Source: Bacteroidota bacterium (lineage in GTDB: Bacteria; Bacteroidota; Bacteroidia; Palsa-965). From it: a stretch of 32,591 nucleotides of DNA. The translations under genes and the position numbers were made by a program. Shown piece after piece: positions 15,640-24,584 of the stretch; position 1 is the stretch's first letter, and every line of letters begins with the position of its first letter. The stretch spans positions 1-32,591 of the forward strand of contig PLYR01000128.1 of NCBI GenBank assembly GCA_003153435.1. The letters are read 5' to 3'. The notes under the pieces are model-generated. The model made no database searches. It was given only the letters and a program-made list of their open reading frames with translations, and was not told the origin of the DNA.

Positions 15640-18153
15640 TCACACCCTTACCCCTACTACTAAAACATCATCCACCTGTTCCAATGATCCTCTCCAGTCG
15701 ACCAGCGTTTGTCGGAGAATCTCCTTCTGTCGGCTCATAGTCTCTGGCTGTATCGAGAGGAGTTTTTCCTGCAATTGTCTGTATTTAAATTTTTTGCCTT
15801 TGGGTCCTCCAAACTGATCCGCAAATCCGTCTGTAAAGAGATAGAGTGTATCTCCTTTTCTTACTTCTAAGGCATGATTGGTAAATGGTCTTGCTTCTCC
15901 CCGTAGGTAGCTGATCGGATGCTTATCCGGCTTCCACTCCAGGCATTTGCCTTCTCTTATAAGCCATAACGGGTTGTTGGCTCCTGCCCATTCGACCATT
16001 ATCGTTTCTCCCTTTTTCTCAAAGCTGAGGAGGGATATATCCATTCCGTCATTGGAGGCTCCCTCAGCCTCATCTTGCTTAAGCGAACTGATAACCAGCT
16101 TCCGAAGCTCACCGAGGATAAGACTAGGCATGGTAATTCCTCGTTCATTCACAATTTCATTGAGGAATGAATTACCGATCATACTCATAAAAGCTCCTGG
16201 CACTCCATGACCTGTACAATCTACCGCAGCAATAAGTCTCTTTCCGTCTTTTTCCGTAAACCAATAGAAATCTCCGCTTACGATATCCCTGGGGTGGAAT
16301 AAAATATATGCTTCCGGAAACAGTTGTTTCATCACCCTCAACGGAGGCAAGAGAGCCTGTTGTATTCGTTTTGCATAATTAATGCTATCAGTAATATCTT
16401 TATTCTTTTCTTCCAGCTCTTCTTTTTGCTTCACGACCTGAGCAGTGCGTTCAATAACTTTCTGTTCCACATGCTCGTACATCAGGGCATTTTCAAGAGC
16501 TATATCAACGAATACGGCCAGGCTCTTCAAAATATTTACATGATAAGAGGTATAGGCATTTTTGCTAAAACTCTGTACGGTAATCACACCAACCTTCTTG
16601 TTGTTTTTCGAGACCAGAGGCAGGTAGATAAGAGAATGGGTCACATCCCCTACGATGGCTCCATAAGAGTCCAGGTGTGGAAAATAAGTTTTGAATTCGG
16701 TCTGAAGATCGTTAATGAATACGGTCTGCTGGTTCTCAAAACACCACACCGCAAGTTTATCTCTGTTTTCAAGAGGGAGGGAAAATAGTGGCATTTTCTG
16801 ACCCTTTTCGAAAGCTCCCGGAAAATCAAGACAATTCTTATCCTTCTGATAAATACCTATGATAAATACAGAGGCATCCATGAGCAGATTTATGCTCTCA
16901 TAGGCTGTCTCAATAATTTTCTCCACGGAAAGGCATGAAGTGATTTGCTGCCCGATTTCACTGAGCACTTTTACATTTTCATAGGTCTGCTCAATCTCCT
17001 CTTTTTGTTTAACTACTTCTGTTGTGCGTTCGATAACTTTCAATTCCACTGATTCATAAAGCAAGGCGTTCTCCAGAGCGATAGAAGTGAATACAGCGAG
17101 ATTGCGCACAATATTCAAATGATAATCCGTATAGGCATTTTTACTAAAGCTCTGGATCGTAATCACACCCAAAGATTTTTTTTCTTTCGAAATTAAAGGC
17201 AGCCAGATCGACGATTCAGGCATTTCGCCGGCTACAGGCCTTGGAGGCTCAAAGTCGGGCAGATAATTTTTATATTCACTTAGGTAGTCATTTATAAATA
17301 CTTCCTTTTGTGTTTTAAATGACCAGACCGGAAGTCTTGCCTCGTCAGAAAGGTTATAAAAGGCGAAAGGAAGAGATTTGCCCTTCTCAATACCAAGAGG
17401 ATAATCCAATGTTTGCTGGGACTCATTATAAATTCCTATCCAGAAGGATGAAGCATCCATCAATTCGTTGATGTTTGCGTAAGCGGTTTCAATAATTTTC
17501 TCAACTGATAGACTGGAAATAATTTGCTTTCCGATTTCACCCAACAGTTTAATATTCTGATAGGTATGTTCAATTTCTTCTTTCTGGCGGGTTATCTCTT
17601 TCAGTCTCATCCGCACTTCCTCTTCCATATTCTCATACAGTCGGGCTCGCTCCAGCGATCCGGAGATAGCAACGGCAAGTCCTCTTAGAATATCGAGGTG
17701 ATAGCCGGAATAAGAATTTTTCTTGAAGCTTTGAACACTCAATACACCAACGGCTTCTTTTCCAGCCATAAGCGGAAGATAGATGAGCGCTTCCGGGTCT
17801 TCACCTGCGGTAGGAGTTGGGATTTCGTTTCCCGGAAAATAGGTCTTGTAATCGTTCACAAAATCATTCATGATGATTTCTTCCCGATTTATATAACATC
17901 TTACAGAGAGTCTGTTTGTTTCTTCCAGTGAATTACTGTTTGCAGGCAGCTTCTCTCCTTTTTCAATATCAGCAGGATAAAAGAGTTCATTTGTTTCAGG
18001 CCTGTGGATTCCGATCACGAAAACGGTTGCATCCATCAGGACATTCACATTCTGATATACTTTTCCGATAATTTCTTCAACTGAAAGAAGTGAAGAAATC
18101 TCCTGTATAATTTCACTTAAAATTTGTGTAGTACGCTGAGTAGAATCGGACAT
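15640..18153 (-). CDS. Triple-GAF SpoIIE-type PP2C protein serine phosphatase
   Basis: This 837-residue protein has no signal or membrane segment, so it is cytosolic. Three tandem GAF-like sensor units (about residues 11-173, 205-372 and 397-563) each begin LLSEIGQQI-like, with SVEKIIETAY and LMDAS-x-F-x-IGIY, and end ALENA-x-x-YE. Coiled linkers rich in KQKEEIE separate them, and the third linker leads into the phosphatase. The PP2C domain (595-837) shows DIVSGDFYWF, VDCTGHGVPGAF, NDGMDISLLSF, FTDGFADQFGG and VDDVLVVGVRV, whose Asp residues bind the two metal ions. Such phosphatases act on phosphorylated anti-anti-sigma-like partners. No kinase or substrate lies beside it, but the domain is closely related to that of the gene at 27128, so it may act on the SiaC-type protein at 26148. 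Confidence 0.92.
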   Translation of the reverse strand: MSDSTQRTTQILSEIIQEISSLLSVEEIIGKVYQNVNVLMDATVFVIGIHRPETNELFYPADIEKGEKLPANSNSLEETNRLSVRCYINREEIIMNDFVNDYKTYFPGNEIPTPTAGEDPEALIYLPLMAGKEAVGVLSVQSFKKNSYSGYHLDILRGLAVAISGSLERARLYENMEEEVRMRLKEITRQKEEIEHTYQNIKLLGEIGKQIISSLSVEKIIETAYANINELMDASSFWIGIYNESQQTLDYPLGIEKGKSLPFAFYNLSDEARLPVWSFKTQKEVFINDYLSEYKNYLPDFEPPRPVAGEMPESSIWLPLISKEKKSLGVITIQSFSKNAYTDYHLNIVRNLAVFTSIALENALLYESVELKVIERTTEVVKQKEEIEQTYENVKVLSEIGQQITSCLSVEKIIETAYESINLLMDASVFIIGIYQKDKNCLDFPGAFEKGQKMPLFSLPLENRDKLAVWCFENQQTVFINDLQTEFKTYFPHLDSYGAIVGDVTHSLIYLPLVSKNNKKVGVITVQSFSKNAYTSYHVNILKSLAVFVDIALENALMYEHVEQKVIERTAQVVKQKEELEEKNKDITDSINYAKRIQQALLPPLRVMKQLFPEAYILFHPRDIVSGDFYWFTEKDGKRLIAAVDCTGHGVPGAFMSMIGNSFLNEIVNERGITMPSLILGELRKLVISSLKQDEAEGASNDGMDISLLSFEKKGETIMVEWAGANNPLWLIREGKCLEWKPDKHPISYLRGEARPFTNHALEVRKGDTLYLFTDGFADQFGGPKGKKFKYRQLQEKLLSIQPETMSRQKEILRQTLVDWRGSLEQVDDVLVVGVRV

Positions 18154-18276
18154 TGAGATATTTAAACAGGGATCAAATTGATGGAGGAAAGTTAATAGAT
18201 TCCTTTCAATCTACCTATTCCACCATAGGTAAGTTTGATGATCCCAGGCTGGCGGCCTCTATTCTAAGAATTCATT

Positions 18277-18284
18277 TATATTTG
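18277..18284 (+). promoter_or_regulatory. Candidate -7 box of the FKBP gene
   Basis: TATATTTG fits the Bacteroidota -7 consensus TAnnTTTG and lies 34 bases before the FKBP ATG. No TTTG is found 19-23 bases upstream, so the -33 element is missing or the promoter is weak or activated. The divergent PP2C gene starts at 18153, so both promoters must lie in this 165-base gap. Confidence 0.4.
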
Positions 18285-18318
18285 CTGCCGGAAACGATTC
18301 TAATCCTTTACAGATCAA

Positions 18319-18774
18319 ATGAAAACACTCTTCTATTTTTGCTGTCTGTCTCTCTTGTTTGGGGCGTGTCAGAAAAAGAGTACCAGCTCCTCAGATCAGG
18401 CTGCTACTGATAAGACCATCATAACCAATTATATCTCCAGCCACCATCTAACAGCGAGTTCTACGGCAGACGGGCTATATTATGTAATAAATAATCCAGG
18501 TACTGGAGTCAGACCAACTTCTTCATCAAACGTTACCGTTATTTACAAGGGTTATCTAACCAACGGAACGGTATTCGACCAAAACCCCGGCGGTTTCTCC
18601 TGTAGCCTGACTTCAGTAATTCAGGGCTGGCAGGAAGGAATCCCACTGTTTAAAGCAGGCGGATCTGGCACCTTGCTTATACCCTCTGCTCTCGGATATG
18701 GAAGCCAGGCCACCGGAAGCATTCCTGCAAATTCTGTTTTGATTTTTGATATTACCCTGGTTTCTGTACCTTAA
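18319..18774 (+). CDS. Lipoprotein FKBP-type peptidyl-prolyl isomerase
   Basis: This 151-residue protein speeds cis-trans isomerisation of Xaa-Pro bonds to help secreted proteins fold. The signal FYFCCLSLLFGAC places the lipid-modified Cys at residue 17, so it is anchored in the envelope. The FKBP domain fills residues about 60-151: VIYKGYLTNGTVFDQN (Tyr, Phe, Asp of the pocket), VIQGWQEGIPLFKAGGSGTLLIP (Trp at the pocket floor), SALGYGSQ (Tyr) and SVLIFDITLVSV. The pocket residues needed for activity are all visible. It is near the minimal size for the domain with only a short N-terminal spacer of about 40 residues. The barrel gene follows 36 bases downstream, so the two may share a transcript. 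Confidence 0.95.
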   Translation: MKTLFYFCCLSLLFGACQKKSTSSSDQAATDKTIITNYISSHHLTASSTADGLYYVINNPGTGVRPTSSSNVTVIYKGYLTNGTVFDQNPGGFSCSLTSVIQGWQEGIPLFKAGGSGTLLIPSALGYGSQATGSIPANSVLIFDITLVSVP

Positions 18775-18810
18775 ACCCTGGTGATTTCCTAACAAATCTT
18801 TTCTCTGAAC

Positions 18811-19545
18811 ATGTATAAGTGCCTGATTTATCTTTTCAGCCTAGGGCTTTGTCTATCTGCTACGGCTCAATCTAAACCTGATTCTACATTTCACAAGCAC
18901 GCTTCTGTCTCTGATAATGATACGACCGGTCCTTATCTCGAAAAGCACGAGTTCATGATTGGAGTCATCTTTGACTTCTCGGGACTTCAGGATACCAAAA
19001 CTACATTCGCCGGTGTTGTTACAGGGACAAATACACTGGCCCTGGGGGGAGATCTTGCTCTTGGTTATATGCTCACCAAGCGATTGGCTTTCCAGATAAA
19101 AGGAGGATACTCGGAAACTAAAATTGATAATTACACGGTTCAGACCCCTGTGGTAAACCCTACTTCGGTCATACTTCGGGATGATGACATTAAATATTAT
19201 GTAACCCCTGTTCTGAGATATTATTTTCCAATCGCAGATGATAATTACTTTTTCCTTCAGCTGCGGGCCCCCTTTTCGTTTGGACAATTCACCACACAGA
19301 CTTACGATGCCTCTAAGAAGACAATTAATACGGATGTTTACAATAAATCAGGAATTGGTGCCTACCTCCAGCCCGGGTTTACAACTTTTTTATCCAAAAG
19401 AATTGCCGCCGAAGTTGCAGCTGGAAATTTTGGCTGGGAGACTTACGATGGCAAGGATGCTGCAGGGAACATAACTCATACGGGAGGTTGGCAGTCTCTG
19501 CTGTATATAAACTCAGTTAGCCTGGGCTTTGTTATCTATCTTTAA
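18811..19545 (+). CDS. Outer-membrane beta-barrel protein, porin-family-like
   Basis: This 244-residue protein has a signal peptide (CLIYLFSLGLCLSATAQ). The mature protein starts with a polar stretch, then strands such as FMIGVIFDFSGLQD, LALGGDLALGYMLTKRLAFQIKGGYSET, YYVTPVLRYYFPIADDNYFFLQLRAPFSFGQF, GAYLQPGFTTFLSKRIAAEVAAGNFGW and the closing INSVSLGFVIYL. The pattern matches the small eight-stranded barrel group common in Bacteroidota. The function is unknown. It follows the FKBP lipoprotein and precedes the TonB-linked barrel on the same strand, a run of envelope genes. The ATG at 18811 is the only sensible start. Confidence 0.85.
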   Translation: MYKCLIYLFSLGLCLSATAQSKPDSTFHKHASVSDNDTTGPYLEKHEFMIGVIFDFSGLQDTKTTFAGVVTGTNTLALGGDLALGYMLTKRLAFQIKGGYSETKIDNYTVQTPVVNPTSVILRDDDIKYYVTPVLRYYFPIADDNYFFLQLRAPFSFGQFTTQTYDASKKTINTDVYNKSGIGAYLQPGFTTFLSKRIAAEVAAGNFGWETYDGKDAAGNITHTGGWQSLLYINSVSLGFVIYL

Positions 19546-19689
19546 TTGTTAAAGAATCTTAAATTCCTTCTGTTAACCTTCTGAAAAAAAATTGATCCAG
19601 TATTCATCCAGAATTCCTTCCTAATTTCGATCAGGGTTTAATCAAGCTCACTAATATTGGAAATCACGCCATTCACAGGTATGCTTCTT

Positions 19690-22185
19690 ATGGACTCGCG
19701 AAAAATTTATAGCCTCATCCTTTCTCTTCTTTTCGTTTCGGTTATTGGCAATGCGCAAAAAGCGGAGCCGAAGGGAGAAGGCTCTGTTACTGGAAGAATT
19801 ATTGATTCCGTTTCCAGGCAACCGGTGAGTTATGCATCCATCAGCATTACCACCCCTGATGGCACCCGGGAACTCAACGGATCAACAAGTGATGATAATG
19901 GTCAGTTTAAAATTTCCCAGATAGCAGAAGGAACCTATCGCCTGGTCATTTATTTTGTTGGTTATCAAACCGGGATCCGAAACAACATTATCATCTCCAA
20001 ATCCAAACCTGATTTTGTTCTGGGTGACTTCCTGCTGGTTGATAAAACGATGTTGAAGCAGGTAACGATCACAACCGATCGAAGCATCATCGAAAACAAA
20101 GTCGATAAGATTGTCTATAATGCCGAAAATGACCTGACATCTCAGGGAGGTGTGGCCATCGATATCCTCAAAAAGGTTCCGGAGGTTTCCGTAGATATAG
20201 ATGGGAATGTAGATATTCAGGGAAATACCAATATCCGTTTTCTGATCAATGGAAAACCTTCCAGCATGTTCGGATCCAATCTTGTGGATGTCCTTCAGTC
20301 GATTCCGGCAAGCCAGATCAAAAGTATTGAAGTCATAACAAGCCCTGGCGCCAAATACGATGCCGAAGGAACCGGTGGGATCATCAACATCATTCTTAAA
20401 AAGAGTACCGCTCAGGGTATTAACGGAAATATATCCTTGTCGGGAGGCACTCGTCTGGAAAATGGCTCCTTTAACCTGGCAGCCAAAAAAGGGGGACTCG
20501 GTGCCCATGCATTCTTCAGCGGAAACGCCCAACTTCAATCCACAGTCCTGAGCGATGTTACGCGCACCTCTCAGGACCCGCTTTCACTTCAGCAAACCGT
20601 CACCGATCAGAATGGCAAGAGCAATTTCACGAGGAATGGATATCAGTCGGGATATGGAGTCGATTGGGAAGCTACTTCCAATGATTTGTTCACTGGCGGT
20701 GTACTGTTCAACTATTTCGGCAATAACAGCGTCGGAAATTCGAGCCGTATTACTTCCTTACAGGATGCTTATGGTAATCCCCTTTCCAGCACTACTGATC
20801 TGCTCAATACTCAGAATAATGCAAACGGGCAGGTATTCGACTGGAATCTCGACTATAAGCACACTTTTAAAAAAGAAGGTCAGGAGCTTAGTGCTCTGGT
20901 TAATTCATCCACAGGGACCAATTATTCCTATTATCAGCAAAGTCAAAATCATGCATGGAATGATTCACTTTTTAATGGCTCCAAGGGAAATAATCCCGGC
21001 ACCGACAAAGAAACCGATATCAGCGTAGATTATGCACAGCCTTTTGGAAAAGAATCTTTATTCGAAACCGGGGGAAAAGCAACACTCAATCAAATCAATT
21101 CTGCTTCCAACGTTTATCTTTTAAACGGGTCTACAGGCAATTATGATTTTAATAATTCACAATCGCTCACCTTTCATTACCAGAGGCAAATTTATGCCGG
21201 CTATGCCAGTGTTAAAGTCAGGCTCTTTGATTATCTGGACATGAAGGTGGGTTGCCGTTATGAATACACAGAACATAGCGCATCATTTTCCAATGCAGGC
21301 AATATTGATTTCACTCCTTATGGTACTGTGGTTCCGTCTGTAGCCTTTTCCCATGTGTTTAAGAATAATCAGACTCTGAAACTTTTGTATTCACACCGGA
21401 TTCAACGCCCAGACTATCGTGATCTTAATCCATTCATTAACGCCACCGATCCTCAAAACCTCACCGCAGGTAATGTGAATCTCAAACCGGAAGTCTCAGA
21501 TCGCGTGGAGGTGGGTTATAATAAGTCGTTCGAAAAAGGTGGTTCGATCCTCATCAGCCTTTTCGCGAGATTAAATACAGATGATATACAACCCTACACC
21601 CGCTATTATTCTTCTTATCAGGTGGGCGACTCAACCTATAGAAATGTCACAGTGGGGATCAGAGACAACATCGGGCATGAAAACAACTATGGGGTTAGTT
21701 TTTTTGGCAATATCCCAATCACTCCTAAAATTAGTTTGAGAACCAATATCTCCGCTTTCGAGCGTTATATAACAACAGGATTGGATGCAGGTGGAGATAT
21801 TCATGGTTTCAATTACAGGATCAATCTGAATGCCACCTGGCAGATCAGTCCTACGCTGGTGGTAGAAGCCTTTGGAAACTTCAATTCCCCGCGGATCAAT
21901 GCACAAGGAACACAACCTTCCCAAACCACTTATACCTTTGCTTTCCGTAAGCAGTTTTGGAATAAGAAGGCCAGTGTGGCCCTCACTGCTACCAATCCCT
22001 TTGCGGAGTATGTGGATCAAAAGTCTAACCTGACCGGGACGAATTTTACACTGGTTACAGACCGTCAGCTTCCTTACCGGTCTTTTGGAATCAACTTGAC
22101 TTACAAGTTCGGAAAGATGGAGTTCAAGAAATCAAAGGACCCTGAAGATAATAACCTACCGGAACCTTCCCTGCCTACCAATTAA
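19690..22185 (+). CDS. TonB-linked outer-membrane beta-barrel receptor with carboxypeptidase-like N-domain
   Basis: From ATG 19690 the protein has about 831 residues (an in-frame ATG at 19681 and a TTG at 19657 are less likely, as the signal KIYSLILSLLFVSVIGNAQ then starts close to the N-terminus). A beta-sandwich of the CarboxypepD_reg type follows (GSVTGRIIDSVSRQPVSYASISI, GQFKISQIAEGTYRLVI, FVGYQT), then a plug domain (VDIDGNVDIQGNTNIRFLINGKPS, IKSIEVITSPGAKYDAEGTGGIINIILKK) and a long barrel ending YRSFGINLTYKFGK. This is the OMP_b-brl_2 group rather than SusC: it lacks a paired SusD gene, so its ligand is probably not a glycan, but a peptide, metal chelate or other solute cannot be told. 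It ends two bases before the oppositely directed cytochrome-like gene. Confidence 0.93.
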   Translation: MDSRKIYSLILSLLFVSVIGNAQKAEPKGEGSVTGRIIDSVSRQPVSYASISITTPDGTRELNGSTSDDNGQFKISQIAEGTYRLVIYFVGYQTGIRNNIIISKSKPDFVLGDFLLVDKTMLKQVTITTDRSIIENKVDKIVYNAENDLTSQGGVAIDILKKVPEVSVDIDGNVDIQGNTNIRFLINGKPSSMFGSNLVDVLQSIPASQIKSIEVITSPGAKYDAEGTGGIINIILKKSTAQGINGNISLSGGTRLENGSFNLAAKKGGLGAHAFFSGNAQLQSTVLSDVTRTSQDPLSLQQTVTDQNGKSNFTRNGYQSGYGVDWEATSNDLFTGGVLFNYFGNNSVGNSSRITSLQDAYGNPLSSTTDLLNTQNNANGQVFDWNLDYKHTFKKEGQELSALVNSSTGTNYSYYQQSQNHAWNDSLFNGSKGNNPGTDKETDISVDYAQPFGKESLFETGGKATLNQINSASNVYLLNGSTGNYDFNNSQSLTFHYQRQIYAGYASVKVRLFDYLDMKVGCRYEYTEHSASFSNAGNIDFTPYGTVVPSVAFSHVFKNNQTLKLLYSHRIQRPDYRDLNPFINATDPQNLTAGNVNLKPEVSDRVEVGYNKSFEKGGSILISLFARLNTDDIQPYTRYYSSYQVGDSTYRNVTVGIRDNIGHENNYGVSFFGNIPITPKISLRTNISAFERYITTGLDAGGDIHGFNYRINLNATWQISPTLVVEAFGNFNSPRINAQGTQPSQTTYTFAFRKQFWNKKASVALTATNPFAEYVDQKSNLTGTNFTLVTDRQLPYRSFGINLTYKFGKMEFKKSKDPEDNNLPEPSLPTN

Positions 22186-22187
22186 AG

Positions 22188-22595
22188 CTAGTTATTTTTC
22201 GCCTTTTGAGTGATCCACTTCAGAACAAGAGCTATATCATAGTCGCTTAGTTTTCCGGAAGGCGGCATAGGCGTGGCTCCTGAGGTCATCTGCTGGTAAA
22301 GAAAACTTTGTATAGGAGTAATCGTATCAATTTCATGGTGAAGAAACAACTGGTTGTATGCGACCGTGTCTTGAAGATTCAGTCGGATGTTAACATTTGA
22401 ACCGTTATGACAGCCTGCAAGGGCACAGTTGCTATGAAATATCGGAACAATATCCTTATGAAAATAAACAACAGCAGGTAATGCCGGGGTTGGAATAATC
22501 ACCGGACTATCTGTCCTACACGAAAAAAGAGCACTGATGAATGAAAAAATCATCAGTGCTTTTTTTGTGATACAATATGGACTATCTCGTTTCAT
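22188..22595 (-). CDS. Small c-type-cytochrome-like lipoprotein with C-x4-CH motif
   Basis: This 135-residue protein is the last gene of the putative copper operon. The signal KKALMIFSFISALFSC gives a lipobox Cys at residue 26. The mature part reads YFHKDIVPIFHSNCALAGCHNG: a heme-attachment-like motif C57-x4-C62-H63, with one or two extra residues compared with CxxCH. Later TPMPPSGKLSD gives Met110 in an MPP context, the usual sixth ligand of class I cytochromes, and DIALVLKWI forms the C-terminal helix. Similar short proteins in Bacteroidota are classed as planctomycete-type cytochrome c. It begins 8 bases after the MbnP gene. Its signal-peptide codons are folded into a striking hairpin (22520-22569). 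Heme binding is likely but unproven because of the wider spacing. Confidence 0.82.
   Translation of the reverse strand: MKRDSPYCITKKALMIFSFISALFSCRTDSPVIIPTPALPAVVYFHKDIVPIFHSNCALAGCHNGSNVNIRLNLQDTVAYNQLFLHHEIDTITPIQSFLYQQMTSGATPMPPSGKLSDYDIALVLKWITQKAKNN
22518..22569. terminator. Bidirectional terminator-like hairpin inside the cytochrome-like gene's signal sequence
   Basis: AGCACTGATGA (22530-22540) pairs perfectly with TCATCAGTGCT (22550-22560) across a nine-base loop. The stem extends outward through six A's (22523-22528) against six T's (22561-22566, one G-T pair) and CAC/GTG with one bulged base. On the plus strand the T-run follows the stem, as in a factor-independent terminator, and could stop transcripts of the barrel receptor, which ends at 22185 with only two bases before the facing gene. 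On the minus strand a T-run also follows the stem (22528-22523), so it could attenuate the cytochrome-like gene. Confidence 0.65.
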
Positions 22596-22603
22596 CCTCC
22601 CAT

Positions 22604-23374
22604 TTAGTATTCATACCGGAACATACCGGGAATGTTATTCGCAATTTGTGTAGCTAAAGGCAGGTTTGTAAACGGGTCACACATGGTCTGTGTCTTAAAA
22701 TTGACTCCCTTGAGCAATAAACCATAGTCACATATGATGTGAATGAAGGATGTTTGGTTTCCAACGACCGCAAACGTCTGATTTGGCATAGTAACGTTTT
22801 GTAATAAAGCATTCGTTCCGATCTGATAACTGATTGGAACATTCACGGGTCCATTATTCATGGCAGAGGTATCCACCGTACCCTGGACATTCATAAAGAT
22901 ATACCCTTTGGCGGTTGTTCCGAACCACATGGAAGGTGTCTGCAGAGAGAGCCCGGTAGAAGCAGCCTCTGTCGGAGCATTCGCCGCATTCGAAGTAGGA
23001 TCAAGCCCCACATTAAAGCTAACGGAAGTATAATTGCCGGCAGGGGCATTCCCGATAAAGTACTCCTCCGTTCCGATGGTCTTCAGTATGATCGTTCCAG
23101 TGAGGTTGTAAAAAGTGCCATCGGACTTTTTAAGCTGAATACCCGATGCATAAAACTCGGCCAGTTTAATTTTCAATTGTCTTCCGGTGTGATCTTTGCT
23201 GATCATAGAGGTATCGATTTCGTTTGTATCGATGTTGCTGTGAAGGTGAAACCATACTTGCCCGATTGCTACTGGTGCGGGCTGCTCTTTTTTACACGCC
23301 CCGAAAGAAGTTATGAGCGCAATAAGAATGATCATGTGAACAAAAGTTCTGACGCAGAATATATTTTTTATCAT
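22604..23374 (-). CDS. MbnP-family lipoprotein, copper-related
   Basis: This 256-residue lipoprotein has a signal MIILIALITSFGAC with the modified Cys at residue 27. The mature part is a beta-rich domain: VWFHLHSN (His43, His45), KIKLAEFYASGIQLKKSDG, GNYTSVSFNVGLDP, TPSMWFGTTAKGYIFMNVQGTVDTS, and a C-terminal CDPFTNLPLATQIANNIPGMF. This order, F-x-L-x-x-F-x-x-Y-x-S, S/G-x-x-F-x-x-G-L-D and M-W-x-x-x-x-x-GYIF-x-x-x-x-G, is the MbnP family (MbnP/MbnH pair first seen in methanobactin operons), thought to handle copper. Only two Trp are present (41 and 150). The usual diheme MbnH partner is not next to it; a small single-motif cytochrome-like gene takes that place. It is 33 bases after the Met-rich outer-membrane gene, in the same operon. 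Confidence 0.85.
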   Translation of the reverse strand: MIKNIFCVRTFVHMIILIALITSFGACKKEQPAPVAIGQVWFHLHSNIDTNEIDTSMISKDHTGRQLKIKLAEFYASGIQLKKSDGTFYNLTGTIILKTIGTEEYFIGNAPAGNYTSVSFNVGLDPTSNAANAPTEAASTGLSLQTPSMWFGTTAKGYIFMNVQGTVDTSAMNNGPVNVPISYQIGTNALLQNVTMPNQTFAVVGNQTSFIHIICDYGLLLKGVNFKTQTMCDPFTNLPLATQIANNIPGMFRYEY

Positions 23375-23407
23375 AAGATTTTTTTAAAATTTTGTTTGTT
23401 CGGATAA

Positions 23408-24490
23408 TTAAAAGTGATACTGCACACCTGCCATAAGCATTCCCGAACAGGTCATCTGGATCCCTTGCACATCTTGAATCAGAGGTAAATCATACTCCAA
23501 AAGGATTCGGGTGCCTTTCAGGGCTCCTTTCAATTTAAAGAGATTTATTCCTGCGCATGCAGAGGTGCGAGAGCCACCGGAGTTCGTACTGTTGGCAGAT
23601 GGGTCGTTGTAGGATAAAACTGCAATCTGAGGATCATATCCATAGATTTGGCCTGTTACAACCTCTTCGATTCGCAACGAGGCACTGATCCATTTTGTAA
23701 AACTGTAAGATACCCAGGCATTTCCAGTATAGACGTTTCCCAATTGATAACCGGCTGAATTATTCATCGTCTTAATATTACAATCCGCTTCCATTCCCCA
23801 GCTTATCTTTCTCCTCCAGATTCCGCTATAAGAAATCCCGGGAAGCAGATCAAAAGTGCCACTCCCCAGTTGCATCGGGTAAGCAAGTCTCTGGCCCTCC
23901 CCAACAAGGGTGGTTCCTGTGGCACTGATACTTCCCGTCGGGAGGCTTACCCCAAGGCTTAGTATGATGCGATGATCGTTCTTATCAAACAGCCGGTACG
24001 TTCCATAAATTCTAGAATCGGTTATTCCGGAGGAAGAGGAAGTCATAGAGTTATTACTCATGGTCATCACGGTTCCATTCATAATCATACCGGGAAGCAT
24101 GGTCATGCTCATGGAGTTCATAGCATAACCGAACATGCCCATGAGTGTTAAACGGTCGGTGACTCCATACATAACCATGGCCATATGCATCTGGGTATTC
24201 ATTTTCTCAGGAGTCATATCATAAGATTCGAGTACCTGTGGATCTGTCAGCGGGTTTTGACCATGCTGAGTTCCTTTCATATTCATGTTCATAAAAGAAT
24301 AGGAAACGCCCCAATCTCCCTTCAGGTGATTATGATCGATCATAATACCGAGCGGAACATGCCAGTCGGTGGCACAGCAGGGCTCTCTTTTAGTGCAGAC
24401 GGTGGAGGTATCACCATTCTGTTTTCCAAGGCATGTCTGGGTTATGGCAAGCAGCCAAACACCCGTCAAAAAGGTTTTTATGGATTTCAT
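23408..24490 (-). CDS. Met/His-rich outer-membrane barrel protein, probably metal-related
   Basis: From ATG 24490 the protein has 360 residues; an upstream in-frame ATG at 24538 would put 16 non-signal residues ahead of the signal peptide (IKTFLTGVWLLAITQTCLG), so the later start is chosen. The mature N-terminus has three Cys (32, 38, 39) in CTKREPCC and then VPLGIMIDHNHLKGDW. Residues 50-149 hold about 21 methionines, with clusters MNMNMKG, MHMAMVM and MNSMSMTMLPGMIM. These look like soft-metal (Cu/Ag) ligands at the surface of a barrel. Later strands (SLGVSLPTGSIS, GTFDLLPGISYSGIW, RTSACAGINLF, GMLMAGVQYHF) close a beta-barrel of the phenol-degradation/transporter type. It lies between the CNGKC small gene and the MbnP gene, in a copper-like operon. 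Binding of copper is inferred. Confidence 0.85.
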   Translation of the reverse strand: MKSIKTFLTGVWLLAITQTCLGKQNGDTSTVCTKREPCCATDWHVPLGIMIDHNHLKGDWGVSYSFMNMNMKGTQHGQNPLTDPQVLESYDMTPEKMNTQMHMAMVMYGVTDRLTLMGMFGYAMNSMSMTMLPGMIMNGTVMTMSNNSMTSSSSGITDSRIYGTYRLFDKNDHRIILSLGVSLPTGSISATGTTLVGEGQRLAYPMQLGSGTFDLLPGISYSGIWRRKISWGMEADCNIKTMNNSAGYQLGNVYTGNAWVSYSFTKWISASLRIEEVVTGQIYGYDPQIAVLSYNDPSANSTNSGGSRTSACAGINLFKLKGALKGTRILLEYDLPLIQDVQGIQMTCSGMLMAGVQYHF

Positions 24491-24584
24491 GGGCAATGCA
24501 ATAAGATTCATACCGGTGCATTTCATAGGAAAGCACAAATCATTTCATTCCCTATTTCAAGAATGAAAAAACGAGGTATTCAGC

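Noticed and set aside
16324-16788. A 154-codon plus-strand frame inside the triple-GAF gene
   Set aside because: Antisense to conserved GAF and PP2C sequence, with no start context or motif.
19657-19689. TTG at 19657 as the receptor start
   Set aside because: It would place 11 residues before a signal peptide that begins well from ATG 19690.
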